64,000 nucleotides of DNA, from assembly GCF_029931775.1 (NCBI RefSeq), contig NC_079328.1:6934501-6998500 (forward strand), written 5' to 3'. Positions 49,401 through 61,400 of the stretch are shown piece by piece; the first letter of the stretch is position 1, and every line of letters begins with the position of its first letter. The notes beneath the pieces are model-generated. The model was not told where the DNA came from. It saw only the letters and a program-made list of their open reading frames with translations, and searched no databases. Position numbers and translations under genes: made by a program. Origin of the DNA: Euleptes europaea (lineage: Eukaryota; Chordata; Lepidosauria; Squamata; Sphaerodactylidae).

Positions 49401-52400
49401 GCAAGCAGGGAGTTTCTCTGAGTGGAAGGTGCCACTTGCATATCTGAGGTTGGTTCATTTACAGCAAACCTAATTAAGCTGAGTTAAACTTTCTGGAAAG
49501 ATCCATGGACTGTAGTTTTTCCAACACCCATTTATGTAAGGTTCTGTTAAAAAAAAAAAAAAAACTCTCGAGGTGGCACATCTTAAAAGACACTGAAAGT
49601 TGTTGAAGGAGGAAAAGGAGATGTTGTGCTGTGGAAACAGCTTGTTCTTATAGTATTAAGAATCATATTCGCAGGCTTCTCGGGAACACACCCTCTCTGC
49701 TTTGGACTAGAGATATGAAGGCCCAGAAAAAGTTGGGGAAGCAGTCGGTTTTATCCCAATGACCCTTTTCCACTTTTTGATAGAAACAAATGCCCATGAA
49801 ATAACCCCCCCTTTTTGAGTAAGGAAAAACCTCTTCCTAAAAAGCATTTTTCTCATTCCTAATGTATAGCATGTAAAAAACAGAGGATATTCTGTATTTT
49901 TCTGGTGGAAAATTTGGGAGAGCACTGTAAACAATTGCTCTGACTTTTTTTTTCTCTTTAGCAATGAGTGAAATGAAAGATAGGATTTTACTCAAAATCT
50001 GTACTACAAACATTTTTTGGATCCGGCCCCCGGAGGGCTTTTATCCAGCCCGCGGAGCTGAGGCACCTAGTCCCCTTTCCCCCCTCCCCCAGCCTTTTCT
50101 GGGCTTCTTGGGGCCCATGCGTGGCTGGGGAGGGAGTGGGGAAGGCTTCTGCCCGGTCTCCCCGGTCATATCTGGCCCTCCTTACAAATGAGTTCGACAC
50201 CCCTGGTCTACAGCATTAGATAATGATAATTCCTATGTATTCTGTAGACAACATTTTCAAGAATATTATTTGTTTAAAAGTAAATGTTGGCAACAGCAAT
50301 TTGCAATGTGTTTGATGATAACACATTATTAAAGAGTTCTGTGTTATAACAATTAACTTAGAATGCAAACATAATGTCAGGAGCAAGCCATGAGGATGGT
50401 ATGCAGTAGTGTGATTGAGCTGCCTCCAGGTGCTGTTGTGCTATTCTGTCCAAGGCCAGTCTGTGCCCCGTGTTTAGTCTTCATAGATTCCCATACTATG
50501 GGAAATACCAAGTACTCCTTCCTGCCTCTGGGAGGGGGGTTGCCTGGGTTACCAGTTATCTCCTATTGCTTTTCCATATATGCCTGTGCCTTACCTTTGC
50601 CCCTTACTAGTGTCCTTCTGAAATATGGCTTCTGAAACCTGTCGATTATAACCGATAAAACTGCTTTCGTGGACTTGCCGTCTGCTGGAATCTGTTTATG
50701 GGTTTGCCGCAGGGATAGAGCTTACATTAGGACACTAGTCCTCCTATCCTTACTTGTTAACCTTGGCTGGAGCCCTGGAGGGTTCGCCTGGACACTCGTC
50801 TCCTCAGCTCGGGGTGCACGACGAGCTCCCCGAGGACCCCGACTTCCTGCGTACCGTCTGGGAGGAGACGCAGTGGACTTACGCGGAGTCCACCCGGCTG
50901 GTTGGGCAGGTGATTGATCAGTGGTGTCGCCTGGCAGCGGCGACCCCTTGGAGGACTCAGGACGCTGATCTACGAGCCCACAACGACCTTTTGGGACTTG
51001 ATATTTTACTCGAGGAGGTCCGGTTGGCGCAAGAGGACTTTGCGACCCTAACACGGTTGTTGGCTGATCTTGCGCTCCGCGGGCCGCAACAGGTGTCGGT
51101 GGCCCCGATCCCAGGACCCGAGTTCTATTTCCCAATGGCGGGAGCTCTCGTGGGAGAGGTTCCACAAACTGTTCTGGGTCCCACCTTATGCCGCCGGGAA
51201 GCACAGAATGTTGCCGCCAGGACAGTCCTGGTTCTTTTGGATCTCACGCCGGCCACGGCGACGGCGGCCGACGTCGAGAAGATACTGACTCCGGAATTCG
51301 GTCCTGCCTCTGCGGACCTGACTCGACAGGTCCAACCGCTGTTGGGCCAGCACAAGGAACTTCAAATGCTCCTGGAGCAGGCGGCCGAACCAATTGTGAC
51401 TGCTGCCACCGCTGCCAAACTTGAGGCGGACCGCGCGCTCGCTGACCAGAGGCGGGCAGAGGAGCAACTGTTGGCGGATGCGGCCGCTGCTCGGGCGCGG
51501 GGAAACAGGAGCGCGGGCGAAAGTTTACGGGGGATCGGACTGGTCTCTCCCCTCGTTGTCTTTGAGCTCCCCGGAACCTAGCCTGCCCCAGGATGTAGCG
51601 TTCAGACAGCGGCTCACCTTTGCTCCTGACATCCAGGAATATGAGGAGGAGGAAGACTTGTATGCCGAGGAGGGCGACTGGAATACAAACTACCGAGCCA
51701 GCCAAGCCCGACGGACTGGGGGAGCTGAGGAGGAGATCCATGCCTTAAGGTTTCAAAACCGAGAGCTCTTGGATCGTATGGCCCGTATGCAGGACCAAAT
51801 GGACATGTTGATGCGTGAATAGGGTCGCCTGCAGCGAGCTCAAGTGGCACCTGCGCAGGCACCGATCCCAGGCCAGCAACCTCCGGCGCAGCCAGTACCA
51901 CAGCAACCTCCGGAACAAGCGCCGCCGGGTCAGCCAGGACAGCCGGGACAACACCCCCACCCCGGCCAGCAGCCTCCAGTGCAGCTGGTGCCAGGACAGC
52001 CTCCGGCACCTCCACCAGTGGCACCGGTGGTGCAGTGGAAGCAACCCCGATTGCATGTGACATTTGATGGCTCTGCGGATGCATTGCCCTGTTTTCTTCA
52101 CCAAGTGGACAGTTACATGAGAGAACAAGGGCATACCTTTCCCACGGAAGACAGTCGAGTAAGGTTCATTTCCTCACTTCTAGCTGGAAAGGCTGCAGAA
52201 TGGGTGGTCCTCCAGTTTGATACCCGGGCCCGCTCCATACGGTCGCTTAATGAATTCATGCGAGCGTTGAGAAGGCGTTTTCAGGACCCGTTTCAAGGGG
52301 AGAAGGCCAAAGCGGCCCTCCTACAACTCCGTCAAGGATCCTCCTCAGTCCGAGAGTTTGCGGATGAGTTCCAAAGACTCGCTAATAAAATAGTGGACTG

Positions 52401-55400
52401 GACGGAAGCCACCCGGGTGCACTACTTCAGAGCAGCATTGCATCCTGAGATTCTAAACTGGGCATACATGCAGCGAGACCCAGCCACCTTGGCAGAGTGG
52501 ATTTTACTGGCGAAAGAAGTGGAAAGCCGCCGCCAGTTTATTTCCCTTGCCCGGCGGCAAGCCAGGGAAGCCAGAAAAACCCTCCCAAACCTGCCGCTCC
52601 TCAGACCCCGTGGAGGCCGGCTCTACCTCCACCAGACCGAGCATTGTGGTTTCAAAGGGGAGCCTGTCTCGTTTGCAGTACCATGGGTCACTTCGCTGCC
52701 ACTTGTCTGTCACTCCCGGGGCTGCCGAGTCCCACTCCCCAGCCAGGTGGGACTCCCCGCGGGAGAGGATGCGCCCGGGGGAGAGGCACCGCAGCCGAGC
52801 GGAGCATCCCTCCAAGACGAAAAGCGCCCCCAGCTCTGCCAACGGACCTTTTCACCAACGGACCCGTCAGGGTCCAGGATTACACTTACTACTCCTGGGG
52901 AGGGCAGCTCCGCTTCTTCAGAGGAGGGTGACCACTGGAACTCCCCAGCTCTTAACTTGGAGTCGCCCCTCGAACAGCCAAAAAACGGACTCGGTCTGTG
53001 GTAGAAGGATCAATACCGCAGACCTCCACTGGTGTTCCTGCAAAACCCGAGGCTTTTGTCATGTTGAGTGAAGTAGAAGAGACTGTGTATGTAGATATAA
53101 TGTTACGACATTATAGAAAAGGTCCTCAATTACAAGTTAAGGCCCTAATAGACTCAGGGTGTGCCCGCTCATTAATTAACGAAACCACCTTTAAGGCACT
53201 CCAGGTGAAATCAGTCCCTTTGCCAACACCTGTTCAATTTGCCCAAATGGATGGCAGTGATTTCAGGGGGGGGGGGGCAGTCGACCGTCGCACTGACGGA
53301 GTGGCGATGGGAATTGGCCACCACTGGGAACAAATCAACTTTACAATTGTGCCCAATGTTCGATATGCTGTGGTGTTAGGAGCAAATTGGCTCAAAGGAC
53401 ACAGTCCCACCATAGACTGGGAAGCTGGGACTTTAACGTTCAATAGCCTTCTGTGTGAGTGGCACCGATATGAAGTGGCCGTTAAAACCGTAATCAAACC
53501 AACTCCTGCTCTGGCCTCAGACACCTCCAGTCCGACCCAAGTGCCGCCCGAATATCAGGACTTTACAGACGTGTTTAATGTGCAGGAGTGTGATGTGTTA
53601 CCCCCCCACCGCCGGACGGACTGTCCTATTGAAATGGTGGGGGATGGAAAACTGCCAAAGAGTAAAATCTACCCGATGAGTCCTTCGGAACGGGCAGTGC
53701 TCCGTGAATTCTTAGACAAGAACTTGGCTTGCGGTTTCATCCGACTCTCCACCGCGCCCTATTCAGCACCTGCTTTTTCCGTACGTAAGAAAACAGGAGA
53801 TTTATGTTTGTGTATTGACTTTCGAAAACTCAATGCTGTTACTCAAACGAATGCTTATCCCATCCCCCTCATTTCTGATCTCTTGGGACAGTTAAAGGAG
53901 GGACACATTTTCACCAAATTGGACTTAGTCGAGGCTTATTATAGAGTCAGAATCCGGGAGGGGGAAGAATCTCTGACTTCCTTTTCTAGTTGCTTTGGAA
54001 TGTTCAAATTTATGGTGATGCCTTTTGGATAAAAAGGGGGCCCGGGAGTCTTCATGCAACTCATTAATGAGATCCTCCATGATCTACTGTTCAAATGAGT
54101 GGTGGTCTATTTAGATCAGTGGTTCCCAACCTTTTTTTGACCAGGGACCACTAGGACTTTTTTGTTCGGTGCAGGGACCCCAAGGTTCAAAATTAAAATT
54201 CCGAGAATTTGAAAATAAACTTTAATCATAACTGTTAGTTAAACATTAAACTTAGAATAATATTTGAATATATTTTTATAATAGATAACTTTTAATTGAA
54301 AATATTAATTTATTATGGGTTTATAACTTTGTTTCGCGGACCTTAATTTAGTTCTCGTGGACCCCTGGGGGTCCATGGACCCCCGGTTGGGAACCAGTGA
54401 TTTAGATGATATTCATATTTACTCTAAAACCATGGATGAGCACTTTGCCTTAGTTCGAGAGGTGTTGCAACGTCTCAGAGACAATCAGCTGTATGCTAAG
54501 GTGTCTAAGTGCGAGTTCCATAAGAAGCAATTAACTTTCCTAGGATATATTATCTCACACCAGGGTCTGACTATGGATCCTGAAAAGGTGCAAGCAGTGC
54601 TCGATTGGGAACCACCCTCTACTTGTAAACAGGTCCAAAGATTCCTCAGGTTCGCGAATATTTACAGGGCGTTCCTCCCACTTTTCGCTCAGATTGCGCT
54701 ACCCATCACGAACCTTCTTAAGACTAAGGGAAAGGGGAATACAGCCACCTTACCCAACACCCAGGTGGAGCGGACCCCCCAGTGTCAAGCCGCCTTTGAT
54801 AGTGTTAAGCAGCTTTTTACATTCGAACCTGTTTTGCAGCACCCAGACTGCAATCAACCATTCGTAGTGCATGTAGACGCTTCCGACGTAGCAATGGGGG
54901 GTGCACTCCTGCAGCGGGGGGAGAATGGGCACCTACATCCGTGGGCCTATTTTCCCAAAAAATTCACTCAATCCAAACTCAACTGGGCTGTTTGGGAAAA
55001 GGAAGCCGCTGAAGCATTCCCTGACAGTGTGGAGGCAATTTTTAGAAGGTTCCAAGCTGCCCTTTGAAGTGTGGTCCGATCACAAAAACCTAGAGGACCT
55101 AACGGGGGCTCGCAAGTTGTCCGCGAAACACGTGCGCTGGGCGGACTTCTTTGCCCAGTTTCTGTTCGTCCTAAAATATGTATCAGGGAAGCAAAACCTT
55201 CTGGCTGATGCTTTGTCCAGACTTCCACAATATCCCACCAAGGTTGATCGGCCCACAGAGTCGCTTTTCACCCCTGCCCAACCAGGTCTGTTGCCCACTT
55301 TGGCCTGAAGCGGGTCGTGCTGTTCAGATGACAGGCTCTTAGAATGTATCACTTACTGAGAAGTGAAGTTATCTTATTCAGCCAATCATCGAGTAAGCAG

Positions 55401-58400
55401 GACTCAACAACTTTACTTACTTTTAAAAAGCAAGTCTTTTTATTGATATACTTCTAGTAAAATATGTATAAATTCAGATTATCAAGTCTTTAACACTTCT
55501 ATAAAAACTCTTGTAAAAGTTCAATGTGTGTATGTACAATGTATGCATTAAAAGCAAGCAAGTCTTACATACTATTCAGTTTCAAAATCCAAAATTTCTA
55601 AATTCAAAATTTCTAAAATATAACAGTCAAATTATTCTGATTCAGTTCAAAGTATCTAATTCACAAAGTCTAGAGTAAAGTATTTAAGCCATACATACCA
55701 TTCAGCCTTTTCTGAGAGCCTTTTGGAAGGTTCTGAATCTCTGGGCTAACTGTAGCTATATTTATACTGTTTCTAGACTCATTAGGAGAAAAGAGAGATT
55801 CTTTTTTCCCCACCTTAAGACAGCTTTTTCATCCAACAGGAGGAATACTTGTTATATCTTTTATTCCCTCTATCAGATATCATGAGCAGTGCAGTAATGT
55901 TTTAATAGCAGCTTCTCAGTTCCCTATGACCATATATGGGCTTCCTTTCCTTTCAGTCTATGTTGCTTAAAGTATAAACAATCATTTCTGAGTTTCATGA
56001 TCACATTATATACTTAATGTTTATACCATCCTCTTCATTAGGACAATACACATTAAATGAGACTACTTAGAAATCTGTAGCACAATATTTAACTATATAA
56101 CTCATAAAACACAATTATTGCTTACATTGTCACTTTGTGACCATCTGTCAGTAGCAAATAGCCTTGAGCAAGGTTACAGAAAGCAAGGAAGCATATTATT
56201 CATATCCTTGATAGGACTGCTGGAATCTTTAATGCCTTTAGTTATAAAAAGCAAAGTTTAAGCTATTAATACACTCTTAGTACATTCAGTAGACTTTGAG
56301 GGCAAAGCTGTTTTGCCTTCAAGATTCAGCTGGCAGCTGACATTTAACATTTAGCAGATAGTGAAAGTTAGTTAGCTCTTGAAAGAGCTGACCTTGAGAG
56401 AATTCTGTCAGCCTGTTCTAAGGACATTTGCTTTTCACAGGCTTTTCAATACACAAACCACAGCAGTTTTATAGTTCAGTTTGCATTATATGTTCAAGCT
56501 TTACATGGAATTAATTCTGCATATGTTCACAAAACACCATAATTATGTCAGAGACCGTGACAGGCCATACAGACCCGTTCTCAGACCCGATCCCCACCAC
56601 CACCTCTTTCAGTGGTGGTGGGGGGAAGCCTCTGTTTATGGAATTTGATGGGTTTGATGCAGGGCTAGAGCTTACACATACTGGTAGTCCTATTTTGACT
56701 GAATGAGAATTTTTCTGTCAAATGAACATTTTGTTTACTACAGACATATTTTCTATCTTCACCTTTCCCCCCATGCTACTCATTTGGCAAAAACGGAAGA
56801 TACATGTGCTGTGATAGAATAGGGTGTATCTGTTTGCAATTCTTTCTGAAGCAATTGCTATATTTGCAGTTTTTCTTATACTGATTAATACCTATTTCAA
56901 ATGCCATAAATGTGCCAAATAGTACAATTTTGTATGCTAACGAGGTTGTAAATGAATGAGACACAGTGTGGTATAGTGGTTAGAGTATTGAACTAGGATT
57001 ACGGCAACTTTGGTTCGAATCCCCACTCTTCCATGGAAACTTGCTGGGTAACCTTGGACCAGTTACACCCTCAGCCTAACCTGCCTCACAGGGTTGTTGA
57101 CCATAACCTACCTTACTGGGTTGTTGTATGAATAAAAGGGAGGAGAGGAGAATGATGTAAGCTGCTTTGGATCCCTATCAGGGAGAAAGGCAGGGTATAA
57201 ATTAGGTAAATAATGCATTTTAGTTTGTTAAATGTGTAAAAGAAGTTTAGGTTAGATAGGAAAAAGAGTAGTGTATATATTTCTTATGAAAAACAGAAGG
57301 AAATGGGCCGTGTCCCCCCCCCCAATGGGTTCAAAATTTCTGGATCTTTTATATCTCTGCTTTGAACCTTGTTTGAGCTTGTGAGCTGTGGGACTGGGGT
57401 GTGTGCAGTTAGCGGTTGAATGTCCTTCTGGAAGATGTATCCAGTGTGATGAAATCCTAATGAAATACATGACAGTGCAGAGCTGAGCACTTGGAACCTT
57501 GAATACTCTATCAGAGTTTGACAAACTGGGAGCAGATGATGTTGTGAACCAAATGCCTTTTTTGTCCTCCATGATAGGCTTACTGTGATTTTGCAATTTT
57601 TTTCAATGCTTTTTAAATTCTTTTTTCCCTCTTAAATGAAGAAGCTACAGAAAAACACAACCAAGACTTCAGACAATTACAAGCAGAGAAGAAAGTACTT
57701 GAAAAGGAATTGAAGAAAGCACAGGTAGAATGTTTTGGTCCTTTCCACCCCAATAAGATTAAAATAGAGGTTGTTGAGGTTTCTTGGTTCTGTATACTGT
57801 AGCTGTCAATATTACTGTTGGTCACTCAGCCTTACTACATCTCTTAATGATTTTTTGTTTTGCAAGATACAAACCCTTTCTTTATAAATCCAGGTGAAAA
57901 ATCTACAGAAATTTCCTTCTCCAGCTTTTCTGTAAGATTGCTGTTACAGGAAAGGTTTGGGGTGTGTAAGCTAACTTTTCCAGCTTCTTCTGTGCTTTTG
58001 AGTTAGGAAGTTTCTTGAAGGGGTGTTCTGGCCACAGAGTGCTTTGGCTGCCAACTGGTGGTCAGATGGCTTGTGGGTCAGGAGTGTGATGACGCTGGTG
58101 CCATCTGTAGGTTGATGCCTCAACTAAAGTTTGGAGATAGTAATAATTTTGTACAATGCCAGTTTTGTGCAGGGACTTCAGTGAAGCATAAGCTTAAAAG
58201 ACTGGTCTCTTGTTAATGTGCATTCTAAATTTCAGCAGTAGGACAACCCGGGAAGGGGAGATGTTATGATATCAAACCAGGGGATATAAGGTGCAATGCA
58301 AGGGTCGCAGTCTGTGGAGGAAGAGACTCCAGTAGCACTTTAGAGACCAACAAGATTTTCAAGGTATAAACTTTCAAGAGTTCCCTGGAGCCAGCATGGT

Positions 58401-61400
58401 GTAGTGGTTAAGAACAGTGGACTCTAAGCTAATGAACTGGGTTTATTTCCCCACTCTTCCACATGAAGCCTGCTGGGTGACCTTGGGCTAGTCACAGTTC
58501 TCTCCAAACTCTCTCAGCCTCACCTACCTCACAAGGTGCCTGTTGTAGGGAGAGGAAGGGAAGGTGATTGTAAGCCACTTTGAGAGAAAAGCAGGGTATA
58601 AAAACCAACTCTTCTTCTATCTGATGAAGGCTGCCTTGACTTTCGAAAGCTTATATCTCAAAAATCTTGCTGGTCCCTAAGGTGCTACTGGACTTGAATC
58701 TAGATCTTTTACTGCAGACCAACATGGGTACCCTCTGAAACAGTCTGTGGAGAAGCAAATGTAAAAAGGGCTGGATCAGGAACTAGCACAGTTGTATATA
58801 TTTGTTAATGGTTGGGAGTGCCGACTGACTGCTAAAACATCTGGCTGCAGTATTAGCTTTTACAAAGCATTTGAAAGGCAGTCTTGCACAGCAAGAGAAA
58901 CCCTTTTCCATGGCCAGGGCAACCAGTTATGGGTGTTAACCATTTAAGTAATGGCAGTCTCCCCCCCCCCCCCCCCCATTTAATTCCAACAGGAAAAGAT
59001 TGAAAGCTTTCCTAGTGAGAAACAGAAGAAAGGTAAGTACCCACTTGATTGATTAACTGATTGATCGGCTTTCCAGCATTAAGATTTGATGTGACTCTCC
59101 CTTCCTGTTTTTCCCCTAGTGGTGAGGCATGTGGAAACCCAGAGCGAGAGAGAGTGGCCCGTCACAAACCTAGACAGAGGTGGGTATGCATCAGCCTCTC
59201 TCCCCTCTTACAGAGTTGTCCCTGGAGCCACTGGTCTTTGTGTGACCGTCTTTACAGGCAGCAGATCCTGCCTTCTTACCCACCACAGGAAACGGGGCTT
59301 CAGCTAGCCCAGGAGTCTCTCAGTGGTCAGCAGTGAACAGAGTGTGGGGGAAAAATCGTTTAGATCCTCTGGAAAGTTTCCATAGACTGAAGGGATTTCT
59401 GTGAACACAGCATGACTTCTCCCCTCCCCTCCACAGTCCAAACGTCGCCAGAGATGCTGCTGCGGGGGACGGGGGACCCCTGGGAAATCAGAAGTCTGCC
59501 TTGGGGGGAGGGAGGAATCTGCAAAAATTATCTCTCCTCCCTCCATCCCTTTGTATGTCTGGAAAAATTTTGGGTGGATCTGAGCCAATAGCCGTAATCC
59601 CATTTGAGCCTGAGCTTAAGGTTCCATTCATTAAGGAAGGATCAGGAGGGTTGTATGTAGAGAGGCACAGGAGACTTCCTGTAGACTTTAAAAAAAATCT
59701 TGCTCCTCCCCCGGGTGCTGGCTTGTTTCCAGGGTTGCTGGTGGATGAAAGTGGAGAAATTACTATTCTAAAATCTCAACTAGTTGTCACTCTCTAGGTC
59801 AGGGCTCTCTGCCTTAAGTATTGGAGTCTGATTTCCTGGCTCCTTTGGGGTCTGCTGCGCTGCTCACCGTACACTTAGCATATTCTGTAAAAAGTACTGA
59901 ATTTTCTTCAGAACTTGGAAGCCAGTTCACATAATCGAGCAGTGGTTGGTAACACAGATCTTTGTGTCAAGTCTCCCTTTGAAATTAGTTTACAGATTTT
60001 CTATCCAAGTTTTCCCTCAGACCTCCCTTTAGTAATGAAACAGATACTTCCAGATCTGGGCCATAGGGACCATGGTGATGCCAAAAGGAAATGTGTACCC
60101 TCTTTCTGGGGACAGTATACTCCCATCTTTTCCAGTTCTACAAGACTAGAATTCTTAACCATTCCAGTCTTTCGAAGACTTTTCTTCTTGGCCAGACACA
60201 ATGCCTTGCCCCTCAATGAATTATTTGCCAGATTCCTAGATAGCTCAATCAAACAGAGAGACTGCCCGTGTGGAAAGGCAAAGACAGAAACACTTGCCCA
60301 TTTTTTATCCAGTTGTGATTTATATTTTTTTATAAGATCTTTGCTTATTACTCCATTGATTTCACACTTTCCTGTATGTTCTCACAACTATCTTTTAATC
60401 TATCTGCTGTCTGGTAAAAAGTAGGCTGTTACTCTATCTGTAGTTTATTATTTAATGACCGCTTTGAAGAAACACAAAAGTTATAAGCAAGTTATGCCTA
60501 GATGCTTATTTGCATACAGGCGCTCTTTTTGCACTGGAACTGGAAATTAGAAGAAGGGGAGAGCAGAGTGTGACGTGCAGCTTTCCCAATTACGGAGAGC
60601 AACCAAGCAGCTTATTAAAATGGGAGGAGGATAGATAATGGGGAAGCTGGGAGTTGCAAGGAGGCAATTGTGGGCACAGGGTGACAGCGAAGGAAGTTTG
60701 GCAGTCGGGTTGGATACTGCATGGTTTGGAATGGAGTTGCTGAGATTGGTTGAGAGCTACTTCTGGAATTTGATCATTGGCCCTATCAGTATTCCCCCTG
60801 CCTGGTAATTTGAGGATGAAAGTTTGGGACACCTGCTAGGTGGGGTGCTGTCCAATCCTATTGCCTTTGAAATGGATCAGGCATTTAGGCTTCTGGAGTT
60901 ATGAGATGTGTTTTCTGCTTCGAAGGCTGAATCTGAAGGCACTGACTTGCCCCTTTCCAACAAAGCCACGAACGATACTAGCTCATCTGCCCAACTTCTC
61001 CATATTAATAGTTTGGCATAGTCTGAGAAGAGAAAAGGAAACTGCTATTTTCTTCAGCGTAATAGCTTCTTTTCTGCCTGGTCACCTGGAAGCAGTTGTT
61101 GCCTGTGACAGGGAACTGAGCACACGACTGGCTGTGTGTAAGTCTGGCTGCACAAAGATCCAAATGACAAAGCGCTTAGAATGGCAAGCAAAAGCAGAGC
61201 CGTTTCTTTTATTTTCCCCCAGTTTTCCAAGTCTGCAGCTTAAATAACAAGCAGAAGGAAGAAGGCAAATGATGCAATGTAGATTGACTTTGGGCTGCAT
61301 GCAATTGTTTATCATGCCAATAGGCCTAATTCTCCAAAGAGGCTCAAGGCTCCAGAGAGTTGTTAGAGAGAAGAGCATACTGGGATGCATGTGCATTAAC

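Larger units (their letters stand above)
50374..56676 (+). mobile_element. Ty3/gypsy retrotransposon C in ICE1 intron 6 (fossil)
   Basis: Parts seen: 5' LTR (50375-50726), gag (about 50754-52990) with a proline- and glutamine-rich middle and a CCHC knuckle (CLVCSTMGHFAATC), aspartic protease (LIDSGCARSLI near 53145), reverse transcriptase (CLCIDFRKLNA near 53810) and RNase H (VVHVDASDVAMGGAL near 54865, NLLADALSRLPQY near 55195), and the end of a 3' LTR (56631-56676). CATA stands at both outer edges (50370-50373 and 56677-56680). No integrase is recognised. A hAT MITE and a foreign LTR lie inside. The element is broken, with several breaks besides the insertions. Its LTR is that of element A. 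Confidence 0.92.

Noticed and set aside
49964-50010. Possible ICE1 exon after TTTTCTCTTTAG at 49963
   Set aside because: Exons 6 and 7 already join to a continuous family sequence, and the piece runs into a hAT MITE.
59915-60424. A 169-codon frame as a novel gene or ICE1 exon
   Set aside because: Its CxC-H-C end matches LINE ORF2 C-termini and a second copy type at 44430; it has no splice sites in phase with ICE1.
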